Shown here: positions 15,039 through 23,524 of the stretch, in pieces | Numbering within the stretch: the first letter of the stretch is position 1 | Layout of the letters: each line of letters begins with the position of its first letter | NCBI RefSeq assembly: GCF_031178445.1 | Contig: NZ_JAPSIY010000015.1 | Coordinates: 1 to 34,421 of the forward strand | Length of the DNA stretch: 34,421 bases | DNA from: Microbacterium sp. | GTDB taxonomy: Bacteria > Actinomycetota > Actinomycetes > Actinomycetales > Microbacteriaceae | Direction of reading: 5' to 3' | Translations under genes and position numbers: made by a program | The notes under the pieces: model-generated | Database searches by the model: none | Told to the model about the DNA's origin: nothing | The model's input: the letters and a program-made list of their open reading frames with translations, nothing else

Positions 15039-16400
15039 ATGTCTCACGCTTCGACGCCCACGTCCAACCACCGATTCCCCAGCTGGCCTGGTTCCGCCGA
15101 GGCCGGACGGATCACGGCGCTGCTGCGCAAGGAGGCGGTCGGAGGCATCCTCCTCGTCGTCGCGGCGGCGGTGGCGATCGTGTGGGCGAACTCGCCGGCA
15201 TCCGATTCCTACTTCGCTCTGCGCGATTTCCGTATCGGGTACGAGCCATGGCACCTCGAGCTGTCGCTGGGTGCGTGGGCGGCCGACGGCCTGCTGGCGA
15301 TCTTCTTCTTCCTCGTCGGCCTCGAGCTCAAGCGCGAGGTCGTCGCCGGTGATCTGCGGCGATTCGACACGGCGATCGTGCCCATCACGGCCGCGGTCGG
15401 CGGTGTGATCGTCCCCGCCCTCATCTACACCGCGATCGTGTGGCAGGCGCCGTCCTTGCGCGAGGGGTGGGCGATCCCGACGGCGACCGACATCGCGTTC
15501 GCCGTCGCCGTCCTCGCGCTGGTCGGATCGCATCTGCCGAGCCCGCTGCGGGTCTTCCTGCTCACCCTCGCTGTGGTCGACGATCTCATCGCGATCGTCA
15601 TCATCGCGGTGTTCTATACGGCCGACATCGATCTCATCCCCCTGCTGCTCGCGATCGTCTTCATCGCGGTGTACGGCGTTCTCGCGCAGCGATATCGTGA
15701 GCTGTTCCACAACAGGGCCTTCGCCGCGTGGATCATCCTGCTGCCGATCGGTTTCGTCGCATGGGCATTCCTGCACGCGTCCGGGATCCACGCCACGATC
15801 GCCGGCGTCGCCCTGGCTTTCACGGTCCCGGTGCGTCCGCGGAAGCAGGACCGGAGCACACATCCGGCGGAGGGTCTCGCCGAGGAGTTCGAGCACCGCT
15901 TCCGCCCGCTCTCGGCGGGATTCGCCGTGCCGGTCTTCGCCTTCTTCGCAGCAGGGGTCTCCGTCGGGGGCGTGGACGGGATCATGCGCGCTGTGACCGA
16001 TCCCGTCACCATCGGCATCGTCGCCGGCCTTGTTCTCGGAAAGCCTGTCGGCATCGCGCTCTCCGTGCGGATCCTCACTCTCATCACCAGAGTCCGTCTC
16101 GATCCTGCACTCAAGTGGGTCGACCTCATCGGCGTCGGCCTGCTGGCGGGAATCGGCTTCACCGTCTCGCTGCTCATCGCGGAGCTGAGCTTCGGTTCGG
16201 ACGGCGAGCACGGCGATGACGCCAAGATCGCGATCATGCTGGCGTCGCTCCTCGCATCACTCCTGGCCTCCGCGATCCTGGTGGCGAGAAACCGACGCTA
16301 TCGCGCGATCGCCGCAGCGGAGGCGATCGACGAAGACGCCGACGGCACGCCCGACATCTACCAGGATCAGCCGTCCGCCGACGACCGCCCGAAGAGGTGA
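15039..16400 (+). CDS. nhaA: Na+/H+ antiporter NhaA
   Basis: NhaA exchanges two protons for one sodium ion across the cytoplasmic membrane and serves pH and salt homeostasis. The 453-residue protein has the NhaA core with about 12 hydrophobic segments. The transport-site aspartates are present: Asp151 in [11 protein letters not shown], and Asp181-Asp182 in VVDDLIAI, equivalent to E. coli Asp133, Asp163 and Asp164. The signature [12 protein letters not shown] is at about 89-100. The family core is near 390 residues; the extra length is a polar C-terminal tail ending in a charged stretch. The ATG at 15039 has only a weak GGGAAG site. It stands alone between the tRNA region and the P450 operon. 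Confidence 0.96.
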   Translation: MSHASTPTSNHRFPSWPGSAEAGRITALLRKEAVGGILLVVAAAVAIVWANSPASDSYFALRDFRIGYEPWHLELSLGAWAADGLLAIFFFLVGLELKREVVAGDLRRFDTAIVPITAAVGGVIVPALIYTAIVWQAPSLREGWAIPTATDIAFAVAVLALVGSHLPSPLRVFLLTLAVVDDLIAIVIIAVFYTADIDLIPLLLAIVFIAVYGVLAQRYRELFHNRAFAAWIILLPIGFVAWAFLHASGIHATIAGVALAFTVPVRPRKQDRSTHPAEGLAEEFEHRFRPLSAGFAVPVFAFFAAGVSVGGVDGIMRAVTDPVTIGIVAGLVLGKPVGIALSVRILTLITRVRLDPALKWVDLIGVGLLAGIGFTVSLLIAELSFGSDGEHGDDAKIAIMLASLLASLLASAILVARNRRYRAIAAAEAIDEDADGTPDIYQDQPSADDRPKR

Positions 16401-16518
16401 GCCGCGGGCTCCGCATCGCATTCTGCAACCTCTTCGGACGGCGAGCACCGGGGCGCTCTTCACGCCTGCTTAGCACAGACGACGCCGTGACGCTCCCCCG
16501 TTTTCGGAGGCGGGGGCG

Positions 16519-17853
16519 GTGCGTGACGCTGGGGTCATGTTCGACCGGTTCCGAGACGACTCCCCCCTTCTGCTGATCCGCGGATACGACTTCACATCCC
16601 ACATCTGGTCCCGGGTACGCGACGGCGCCCGCGCGGCGCCGCTGCGACTCCTGGGCAGAGACGCCGTTCTGGTGCGGGGCGAACAGGCAGTGGGCCTGTT
16701 CTACGACGAACGGGTGATCGCCAGGCACGGCGCCATGCCCGCTTTCGTGCAGGAAGTGCTGTTCGGCCACGGGTCGGTGCACAGCCTGGACGGCGAGGAG
16801 CACCACCATCGGAAGGCCACCTTCGTGGACGTCGCGTATGACGACGGGCGGGCCGCGCTGTTGCATCCGGAACTCGAGCGCGAATGGAGCGCCGAGTTGG
16901 ACGCATGGGTCGCAGGCGGGCGTAGCAGCGCCTACGACGCGGCCGTCGGGGCTTTCGGCCGCGCCGTCATGCGATGGGCGGGCCTTCCCGGTACGCCAGC
17001 GGCCAAGACGCGATGGTCAGCGCGCCTCGCACAGGTCGTCGACGGCTTCGGCGCGCCGTACTTCCCCGCCTTCCTGCTCGCGCTGCTCAACCGGGCGTGG
17101 TCGGATCGCCATGCCGCGCGGCTCATCCGTGCCGTGCGCGATGCGAAGCTCGACCCCGCGAAAGGAACGGCCCTGTACGAGTGGGCCTGGCACCGCGATC
17201 AGCGCGGAACGCTGCTCGACGAGAGACTTGCCGGCATCGAACTGCAGAACGTGATCCGGCCGATGATCGCTGTCGCGCGGTTCGTCGCCTTCGCAGCGAA
17301 GGAACTGCACGATCGTCCCGGGTGGCGCGAGCGCATCGCAGCCGAGACCGCCCGCCGCGGTGAACTGACCGGCGGTGGCCTGGCCACCGCGTTCGCGCAG
17401 GAGGTGCGGCGCACCGCCCCGTTCGTGCCGATGCTGCCCGGCTGGGCGTTGACTGACGTGGACTTCGGCGGTCAGCGGGTGCCCACCGGCGGAAGGGTCG
17501 TCATCGACATCCAGGGAACTGATCTCGACGCCGGCTGCTGGGAGCGGCCGCACGAGTTCCGACCGGAGCGCTTCGTCGACAACCCGGACTATGAGAAGCT
17601 CACCGCATTCATCCCACACGGCGGCGGTGACGTCGCCAGCGGGCACCGCTGCCCCGGCGAGAAGCTCGCGATCGCCGGGCTGTCCGCTGCCGTCGCTGCG
17701 CTCAGCGACCCGCGGGTCACGATCCTCGACGACGGCCTCGATGTGAATCGGCGCAGACTTCCGACGAAGCCCTCGTCGGGCGCGAACGTGCGTGCGAGCA
17801 GACCCGCACGCGGATGCCCCGTCCACGACGACACGAAGGGAGACGCATCATGA
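16519..17853 (+). CDS. Cytochrome P450, CYP152-type fatty acid peroxygenase
   Basis: CYP152 enzymes use hydrogen peroxide directly to hydroxylate or decarboxylate fatty acids. The 444-residue product has the heme-ligand loop GHRCPGE with Cys378 and a Glu295-x-x-Arg298 pair in QEVRRTAPFVP, the family version of ExxR. In the I helix, IELQNVIRPMIAV places Arg247-Pro248 where other P450s have acid-alcohol residues. That Arg-Pro pair binds the substrate carboxylate in peroxygenases. In LFGHGSVHSLDG, His88 aligns by eye with His85 of OleT, the alkene-forming member, rather than the Gln of the hydroxylating BSbeta enzyme. The GTG at 16519 has GGAGG 8 bases upstream; an in-frame ATG at 16537 is the alternative. 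Its stop overlaps the next ATG as ATGA, so it is coupled to the dehydrogenase. Activity is unproven. Confidence 0.88.
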   Translation: MRDAGVMFDRFRDDSPLLLIRGYDFTSHIWSRVRDGARAAPLRLLGRDAVLVRGEQAVGLFYDERVIARHGAMPAFVQEVLFGHGSVHSLDGEEHHHRKATFVDVAYDDGRAALLHPELEREWSAELDAWVAGGRSSAYDAAVGAFGRAVMRWAGLPGTPAAKTRWSARLAQVVDGFGAPYFPAFLLALLNRAWSDRHAARLIRAVRDAKLDPAKGTALYEWAWHRDQRGTLLDERLAGIELQNVIRPMIAVARFVAFAAKELHDRPGWRERIAAETARRGELTGGGLATAFAQEVRRTAPFVPMLPGWALTDVDFGGQRVPTGGRVVIDIQGTDLDAGCWERPHEFRPERFVDNPDYEKLTAFIPHGGGDVASGHRCPGEKLAIAGLSAAVAALSDPRVTILDDGLDVNRRRLPTKPSSGANVRASRPARGCPVHDDTKGDAS

Positions 17854-19052
17854 AGGCGCTCACATGGCAGGGAAAGCGCGACGTGCGTATCGAGGACGTG
17901 CCCGATCCGCGCATCGAGGAGGCCACGGACGCCATCATCCGGGTGACCTCCACGGCGATCTGCGGCTCCGACCTGCACCTCTACGAGCTGCTCGGACCGT
18001 TCCTCGACAAAGGCGACATCCTCGGCCACGAGCCCATGGGCGAGGTGGTGGAGGTGGGCTCAGCGGTTGGCACCCTGCGGGTCGGCGATCGAGTGGTCAT
18101 CCCCTTCAACATCTCCTGCGGGGAATGCTGGTTCTGCCGCAGAGGGCTTCAGACGCAATGCGAGACCACGCAGGTGCGCGAGTACGGCAGTGGGGCGGCC
18201 CTGTTCGGCTACACCAAGCTGTACGGCCAGGTGCCGGGCGGGCAGGCCGAGTACCTGCGGGTGCCGCTCGCCGACCAGAATCACATCCCGGTCGGTTCCG
18301 ACCTGCCCGATGAGCGCTACCTCTTCCTTAGCGACGTCCTCGCCACCGCCTGGCAGGGCGTCGAGTACGCGCACCTTCCGCGGGAGGGGGTCGTCGCCGT
18401 CCTCGGTCTCGGACCGGTCGGGCAGTTCGCGGCCCGTGTAGCCCGCTACCACGGTCATCGTGTGCTCGCCGTCGACCCGGTGCCCGAGCGTCGTGCGATG
18501 GCGAGGCGTCACGGCATCGAGGTGTTCGACGACGACGACACCACCGTCGCCGAGCTGCGCGAGCTCACCGAAGGGCGCGGGCCCGATTCGGTCATCGACG
18601 CCGTGGGGCTGGAGGCGCACGGCAGCCCCGCGATCTCGGTGATGCAGCAGGCGGTCGGGCTGCTGCCCGACCCGCTGTCGCGCCCGCTGATGGAGCACGC
18701 GGGCGTGGACCGCCTCGCCGCACTGCATACAGCGATCGACCTCGTGCGCCGCGGAGGCACGATCTCACTCTCCGGTGTGTACGCAGGCGATGCCGACATC
18801 ATGCCCATGAAGACGATGTTCGACAAGCAGATCTCGCTGCGCATGGGGCAATGCAACGTGAAGAGGTGGACCGACGATCTGCTCCCGCTCGTTGAGGCCT
18901 CCGACGACCCGCTCGGCGTGATGGATCTCGTGACGCACCACGTTCCTCTTGAGCGCGCCCCGGAGTCGTACCGGACGTTCCAGCGAAAGGAGGACGGTTG
19001 CATCAAGGTGGTGCTGCATCCCGACCGGCTGGGCGCATCCGGATCGGACTGA
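17850..19052 (+). CDS. Zinc-dependent alcohol dehydrogenase (FdhA/formaldehyde-dehydrogenase-like)
   Basis: The 400-residue medium-chain dehydrogenase has catalytic zinc ligands Cys38 (AICGSD), His60 and Glu61 (LGHEPMGEV). The structural-zinc cysteines are 90, 93, 96 and 104. The NAD-binding fold carries VLGLGPVGQFAARVA (about 183-197). Length above 380 and the insert around DPLSRPLMEH resemble glutathione-independent formaldehyde dehydrogenase-like proteins. The substrate is not determinable; a product of the coupled P450 is one option. The ATG at 17850 has AAGGGAGA upstream and lies within the P450 stop (ATGA). Its last codons form part of a long inverted repeat shared with the converging SPW gene. 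Confidence 0.92.
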   Translation: MKALTWQGKRDVRIEDVPDPRIEEATDAIIRVTSTAICGSDLHLYELLGPFLDKGDILGHEPMGEVVEVGSAVGTLRVGDRVVIPFNISCGECWFCRRGLQTQCETTQVREYGSGAALFGYTKLYGQVPGGQAEYLRVPLADQNHIPVGSDLPDERYLFLSDVLATAWQGVEYAHLPREGVVAVLGLGPVGQFAARVARYHGHRVLAVDPVPERRAMARRHGIEVFDDDDTTVAELRELTEGRGPDSVIDAVGLEAHGSPAISVMQQAVGLLPDPLSRPLMEHAGVDRLAALHTAIDLVRRGGTISLSGVYAGDADIMPMKTMFDKQISLRMGQCNVKRWTDDLLPLVEASDDPLGVMDLVTHHVPLERAPESYRTFQRKEDGCIKVVLHPDRLGASGSD

Positions 19053-19071
19053 GTGGCCCGATCCGGATGCG
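19034..19071. terminator. Bidirectional terminator, 14-bp perfect inverted repeat
   Basis: CGCATCCGGATCGG (19034-19047) and its exact complement (19058-19071) flank a 10-base loop containing the dehydrogenase stop codon. It sits between two convergent genes and would form in both transcripts. There is no T-run. Confidence 0.65.
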
Positions 19072-19076
19072 GTGGG

Positions 19077-19460
19077 TCAGCGACGGACGTCGCTGCGCGC
19101 CGGCCCAGGCGTCGGCTTCGACAGGAGCACGACGATCACCACGGTGATGCCCACGATGAGGTGGGGCAGCCACACGTTCGGCGCCTCGTCTGAGAACCCG
19201 AACAGCCACGGAGAGACTGCCAGGAACACGCTCGCGACGACATCGAAGACGAGATGAACCGGCATCGGGATGACGCCGAACGGCCCCCACTCGTAGCGGG
19301 TGAAGAGGCTGTACACGATGAGCCCGACACCCAGGACGATCGGGATGATCACCGCGGGACCGCCGAGCTGGGCGAAGCCGAACAGCCAGGGCGCCGCGAT
19401 GAGCGCGATGCCGACCAGGTAGTCGAGAACGCCGTGGACCTTGGTGGGGATGAAGCGCAT
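19077..19460 (-). CDS. SPW-repeat membrane protein
   Basis: The 127-residue protein has four hydrophobic helices and two copies of the repeat signature, AAPWLFGFA (about 22-30) and SPWLFGFS (83-90), which define the SPW repeat family of small integral membrane proteins. Function is unknown. The ATG at 19460 has an excellent AAGGAGGA site, which fixes the start far inside a longer open frame. It converges on the P450-dehydrogenase pair. A 94-bp gap separates it from the hydrolase gene upstream on the same strand. Confidence 0.9.
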   Translation of the reverse strand: MRFIPTKVHGVLDYLVGIALIAAPWLFGFAQLGGPAVIIPIVLGVGLIVYSLFTRYEWGPFGVIPMPVHLVFDVVASVFLAVSPWLFGFSDEAPNVWLPHLIVGITVVIVVLLSKPTPGPARSDVRR

Positions 19461-19554
19461 GGTTCCTCCTTCGAGTGCCGCCGCGTTATGCGGCTCGAAG
19501 GTGGTTCGCAGCGCCCGTCCGATCGGATTGGCCCACCGTCGATCGGCGAGCGTC

Positions 19555-20310
19555 TCAATGGCTGCCCGCTCGGCGCGCGGCGTCGATCGCCTCGCCGACA
19601 CCCCGCGTCCAGGGATCTCCGTGCCCTGGTAGTAGGATCGCGGAGTCGGCGCTGCGAAGGGCGTCGAGCGACTCCAGCGCCCTCGCGCTGTCGGCGGTCG
19701 CGGCACCCGCCACGATCTGAGGTCCAGCGGCGCCGGTGTACGGGTCGAACGTCACGATCGCGTCGCCGCTCATGACGACGCCGAGATGCTCGAAGACGAA
19801 CGCGCAGTGGCCGTAGGTGTGTCCAGGAGTCCATACCACCCGTGGTCGCCCGGGGACGTCGAGCGTCAGTCCATCGGCCAGACGGGGCGCCGCATCGACG
19901 CCCTTCACCATCAGCGCACCGTGTCGGCCCATGGACAGCAGTCCCGGTACGGTGCGCGGATACCGCAGCGGATACCTCCACGCCGCGCGCTCACGGGCAT
20001 AGCGGTACGGATGCCGCGCCAGTGCCGCGTCTTCGGGATGCACGAGCAGGCCGGTCCCCTCGTCACCGAGACCGCGCGCCATCCCGACATGATCGAAGTG
20101 CCCGTGGGTCAGCAGCACGGCGTCGATATCGCCCCTTCGAGCGCCGAGGCGCTTGAGAAGCGAGTCGAGGAGCGGACGGGTGCCTGGCAGGCCGGCGTCC
20201 ACCAGGGTCATGCCGCCCTCGGCCACGACCAGGTAGCAGTTGACGTGCGCGACATCGAGGCGGTTCACACCAGTGGCGACCTCGGTCCACCCTGTCGACC
20301 TTCTGCTCAT
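19555..20310 (-). CDS. Metallo-beta-lactamase fold hydrolase
   Basis: The 251-residue protein carries the metal-binding motif THGHFDH (His69, His71, Asp73, His74). Downstream metal ligands are in TPGHTYGH, SGDAIVTFDPY and the terminal LPGHGDPW, the full set for a binuclear zinc hydrolase of the glyoxalase II-like group. Substrate is unknown; lactonases, thioesterases and glyoxalase II share this pattern. The ATG at 20310 directly abuts a GAAGG sequence, so the true start may be a few codons later, but no better site is visible. It heads a possible transcript with the SPW gene. Confidence 0.88.
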   Translation of the reverse strand: MSRRSTGWTEVATGVNRLDVAHVNCYLVVAEGGMTLVDAGLPGTRPLLDSLLKRLGARRGDIDAVLLTHGHFDHVGMARGLGDEGTGLLVHPEDAALARHPYRYARERAAWRYPLRYPRTVPGLLSMGRHGALMVKGVDAAPRLADGLTLDVPGRPRVVWTPGHTYGHCAFVFEHLGVVMSGDAIVTFDPYTGAAGPQIVAGAATADSARALESLDALRSADSAILLPGHGDPWTRGVGEAIDAARRAGSH

Positions 20311-20386
20311 CCTTCAACGGTGCGCGGCCGGAGGGGGTTCGGCAGGTGCCTTGCAGGCCCTGCGCACTCGTGCTAGCGGTGCTGCT

Positions 20387-20965
20387 TCAGGCCTGCGCCC
20401 AGCCGTACCGGTGGATCAGCGCATCCGCGACCAGACCATAGCGATCACGCTCGAGCACCGCCGCCTCGCGTCGCATCCCCTCGTGGTGCACGCTGTAGAG
20501 CTGCTCGATGTCGACCCACGACTCGCGCCCGCGCGAATCCCAGTCGCCCGATCCGATCGCCAGATAGTCCCTGTCGCCGTCGTGCGGCCTGCTCGTCATC
20601 CGCACGGCATAGACGCGGTCGGCGGATTGACGTCCGATCACGAGCACCGGCCGGTCCTTGCCGCGCCCGTCGTTCTCCTCGTACGGCACCCAGGTCCACA
20701 CCACTTCACCGGAGTCGGGCAGGCTGTTGCGCGAAGGCGAGTATCCGACGCGGACATCCCGTACCCTCTCGGGGTCGACACGACGCGTCTCCGCCCCCGG
20801 GATCCGTCCCGCCGCCGAGTCGTCCTCGCGCGCCGCTGCGCGCCCTTCGGGCCGCAGCACCGCATCGGGATGCCGCGGTCGGGAGGGCCGCTTCGGATCC
20901 TCCTTGGCCAGCATCCGGCCGAGGATGCCGGTGAGGGTGGACAGGATGCTCTTCGTCGAACTCAC
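20387..20965 (-). CDS. PemK/MazF-like toxin-family protein with N-terminal extension
   Basis: PemK/MazF proteins are sequence-specific endoribonucleases of type II toxin-antitoxin systems. In the 192-residue product the recognisable SH3-like core starts at about residue 85 with SGEVVWTWVPYEENDGRGKDRP, followed by VLVIGR, and continues with SWVDIEQLYSV. The first 80 residues are charged, low-complexity and unusual for MazF (110-120 residues). No antitoxin-like small gene adjoins it: the upstream neighbour is amt (31-bp gap) and downstream is the hydrolase. It may be a domesticated or non-toxic relative. The start is a GTG at 20965 with only a G-rich region upstream. Confidence 0.75.
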   Translation of the reverse strand: MSSTKSILSTLTGILGRMLAKEDPKRPSRPRHPDAVLRPEGRAAAREDDSAAGRIPGAETRRVDPERVRDVRVGYSPSRNSLPDSGEVVWTWVPYEENDGRGKDRPVLVIGRQSADRVYAVRMTSRPHDGDRDYLAIGSGDWDSRGRESWVDIEQLYSVHHEGMRREAAVLERDRYGLVADALIHRYGWAQA

Positions 20966-20995
20966 CTGCCCACCCTACCCCTGCGGCTGGTGCAT

Positions 20996-22231
20996 TCACT
21001 CGACCAGTGCGTACCCGGCCTCTCCGTGCACCACCTGGTCGACTCCGGCGATCTCATCGTCGCTGTTGACCCGGAAGCCGATCGTCTTCTCGATCAGCAG
21101 ACCGATCAGCAGCGACACCACGAAGGCGTACACCATCACCCCGGCCGAGGCGATCACCTGCACCGCCAGCAGGCGCAGGTCGCCGCCGACCAGCACGCCC
21201 TGTCCGGTCGCGAAGAACCCGAGGTAGACCGTGCCGATCAGCCCGCCGACCAGGTGCAGGCCTACGACGTCGAGAGAGTCGTCGAACCCGAGCCGGAACT
21301 TCAGCTCGACCGCGAGAGCGCAGGCCACACCGGAGAGCGCGCCGAGCAGCACCGACCATCCGGGCGTCAGGTTCGCGCAGGCGGGGGTGATGGCGACGAG
21401 ACCGGCGACCAGGCCCGACACGGCGCCGATCGAGGTGGGCTTGCCGTTCTTGAGCTTCTCCACCAGGATCCACCCCAGGATGCCGGCGGCCGCCGCTCCC
21501 AGCGTGTTGATGGCGATCAGTCCGGCGCCCGCCATGTCCTCGGTGACCCACACCGCCCCCACGTTGAAGCCGAACCAGCCGAACCAGAGCAGTGCCGCCC
21601 CGAGCAGGGTCAGTGGCACGTTGTGCGGCTTCTGGATGCCCTTCTGGAACCCGATGCGCTTGCCCAGCACGAGGGCGAGTGCCAGCGCGGCGGCTCCTGC
21701 GTTGATGTGCACGGCCGTGCCACCGGCGAAGTCGATCACGGCGATGCCGCTCTCCTCCCCGAACAGCCAGGCGCCGAGGTTCATGATCCAGCCACCGCCC
21801 CAGACCCACGCCGCGATCGGGAAGTAGCCGAGTGTGCCGAAGATGCCCACGTAGATCAGCCAGGGACCGAACCTGGCACGGTCTGCGATGGCGCCGGAGA
21901 TCAGCGCGACCGTGATGATCGCGAAGGTGGCGCCGTACGCGACAGACAGCAGTGCCACATTGGCGCCGGGCTCTGTGGCCGACTCGGCCAGACCGAAGTC
22001 CGCGAACGGGTTGCCCGCGAACTGGGTGGGTGAGTCGACGGCGCTCATGGCGAAGCCGTAGAGGATCCAGAGGACGGCGATCAGGCCGATCGCACCGAAG
22101 CTCATCATCATCATGCTGATGACGCTCTTCGCCTTCACCAGCCCACCGTAGAAGAAGGCCACGCCCGGCGTCATCAGCAGCACGAGCGCGGTGGCGGTGA
22201 TCACCCAGGAGATGTTTCCTGCAGCATCCAT
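20996..22231 (-). CDS. amt: Ammonium transporter (Amt family)
   Basis: Amt proteins are trimeric channels that take up ammonium. The 411-residue protein shows 11 hydrophobic segments, the N-terminal TPGVAFFYGGLVKAKSV and the signature DFAGGTAVHINAGAAALALA in the middle, with the first of the twin pore histidines there. HLVGGLIGTVYLG near residue 325 carries the second. The C-terminal tail keeps the regulatory stretch DDEIAGVDQ. Usually glnK, the PII protein that plugs the channel, follows amt. Here the next gene is PemK-like, so the regulator must be encoded elsewhere. The ATG at 22231 has GAGG 8 bases upstream, buried in a hairpin. Confidence 0.96.
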   Translation of the reverse strand: MDAAGNISWVITATALVLLMTPGVAFFYGGLVKAKSVISMMMMSFGAIGLIAVLWILYGFAMSAVDSPTQFAGNPFADFGLAESATEPGANVALLSVAYGATFAIITVALISGAIADRARFGPWLIYVGIFGTLGYFPIAAWVWGGGWIMNLGAWLFGEESGIAVIDFAGGTAVHINAGAAALALALVLGKRIGFQKGIQKPHNVPLTLLGAALLWFGWFGFNVGAVWVTEDMAGAGLIAINTLGAAAAGILGWILVEKLKNGKPTSIGAVSGLVAGLVAITPACANLTPGWSVLLGALSGVACALAVELKFRLGFDDSLDVVGLHLVGGLIGTVYLGFFATGQGVLVGGDLRLLAVQVIASAGVMVYAFVVSLLIGLLIEKTIGFRVNSDDEIAGVDQVVHGEAGYALVE

Positions 22232-22235
22232 GTTT

Positions 22236-22313
22236 CGAACCTCACTTTCGGGAGATCCCAGTGTGAGGTTCGCGCGTTTCGGACGATGGCGCTGTGTGTT
22301 GCGGGCCTGTTAC
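22236..22313 (-). promoter_or_regulatory. amt leader: hairpin over the ribosome site and GlnR-like box
   Basis: CGAACCTCAC (22236-22245) and GTGAGGTTCG (22263-22272) are perfect 10-bp arms. On the minus strand the arm nearest the gene holds the GAGG ribosome site, so the stem could block translation. Further upstream GTAAC-6 bases-GCAAC (plus 22298-22313) resembles the GlnR site GTnAC-n6-GAAAC with one change. Nitrogen control is plausible but the match is partial. Confidence 0.45.
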
Positions 22314-22340
22314 GTGACCGGCCGTGGTGTGAACAACGTG

Positions 22341-23384
22341 TTACGCGGTCGGCAGCGAGTGCGTCAGCGCGTTCAGGCGGGAGACCGCGCGCAGGTACTT
22401 CTTGCGGTATCCGCCCGCGAGCATCTCGTCCGCGAAGACGGCGTCCAGTCCGATTCCCGTCGCGGCGATGGGGATCTGAGCGTCGTACGCGCGGTCGACG
22501 AACGCCACGAAGCGCAGCGCCTCGGACTGGTCGGTGAGCACGCGCACGTCGCGAAGCCCGATCAGATCCAGCCCGTCGATCAGGCGGAGGTACCGTGAGG
22601 GATGCACCTGTGCCAGGTGCCGGATGACGGCCGAGAACTCATCGTCGGATGCGGTGCCCGTCGTGGACGCTGCGTCGACCGCGTGCGTGTAGGACGCGTC
22701 ATCGAGCACGACGGCATGCCCGTCGATCGCGCGCTGTCGATAGTCGACGCCGTCGATGCGCAGGGTCTGGAAGCTGTCGGACATGGCGTGGATCTCGCGC
22801 AGGAAGTCCTGCGCTGCGAAGCGCCCCTCTCCGAGCGCGTTGGGCGGCGTGTTGGACGTCGCGGCGAGTTTCGTCCCCGACGTCACGAGCTCCCCCAGCA
22901 GCCGTGTCATGACCATGGTGTCACCCGGATCGTCCAGCTCGAACTCGTCGATGCAGAGCAGATCCGCACCCCGCAGCAGATCGACGGTGTTCTTGTATCC
23001 GAGCGCACCCACCAGCGCGGTGTACTCGATGAACGACCCGAAGTACTTCCGCCTCGCGGGCAGCGCATGATAGACGGACGCCAGAAGATGGGTCTTCCCG
23101 ACGCCGAATCCGCCGTCGAGGTACACGCCGGGCTTCGCAGGCGTCTCCTTGCGTGCGCGACGGAAGAATCCGCCGCGCTTGGGCGGCTCGCCCTGGCCGG
23201 CGAAACGCTGGAGCTTGGCCTTGGCCTCCTCCTGAGAAGGGTAGGAGGGATCGGCGCGGTAGCTCTCGAAGGTCGCGTCTTCGAACTGCGGCGGCGGCAC
23301 CAGACTCGCCAGCATCTCCGTTCCGGTCACTGCGGGCGTGCGGTCGATGAGGTGCACGATTCCGGTGCTGGTCTGCTGGGTCAT
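22341..23384 (-). CDS. zapE: Cell division protein ZapE / AFG1-like ATPase
   Basis: ZapE-type AFG1 ATPases associate with the division ring in E. coli; the role in actinobacteria is not established. The 347-residue protein has Walker A GGFGVGKTHLL (about 91-101), Walker B DLLCIDEFELDD, and sensor-like ATSNTPP. These fit the family, in which the N-terminus is short and the ATPase core dominates. The ATG at 23384 follows AGGAA; an upstream in-frame ATG at 23411 lacks a ribosome site. It ends 110 bp before amt on the same strand and is divergent from the sulfurtransferase gene. The 140-bp divergent gap should hold both promoters, but I could not place clear boxes. Confidence 0.92.
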   Translation of the reverse strand: MTQQTSTGIVHLIDRTPAVTGTEMLASLVPPPQFEDATFESYRADPSYPSQEEAKAKLQRFAGQGEPPKRGGFFRRARKETPAKPGVYLDGGFGVGKTHLLASVYHALPARRKYFGSFIEYTALVGALGYKNTVDLLRGADLLCIDEFELDDPGDTMVMTRLLGELVTSGTKLAATSNTPPNALGEGRFAAQDFLREIHAMSDSFQTLRIDGVDYRQRAIDGHAVVLDDASYTHAVDAASTTGTASDDEFSAVIRHLAQVHPSRYLRLIDGLDLIGLRDVRVLTDQSEALRFVAFVDRAYDAQIPIAATGIGLDAVFADEMLAGGYRKKYLRAVSRLNALTHSLPTA

Positions 23385-23524
23385 CCGATTCCTGTGTCGA
23401 AGTCTTACCATTCGGGTGCAGGGGCATCCGCGGCGTCATATGGTCGTAGTGACGGATCAACATTACGCCGTCGTGCCCTCACACTCTGCGTCCGCAGAGC
23501 GCGACCTGAACCACAAGGAGCATC

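Noticed and set aside
16491..16516. Hairpin with the P450 ribosome site in its loop (CCCCCG / CGGGGG)
   Set aside because: Arms are only 6 bp and simple G/C runs, likely by chance; it could equally be a weak nhaA terminator.
20240..22033. 597-codon open frame on the plus strand
   Set aside because: It is antisense to the PemK-like gene and amt, with His/Gln/Asp-rich low-complexity sequence typical of the opposite strand of GC-rich genes.
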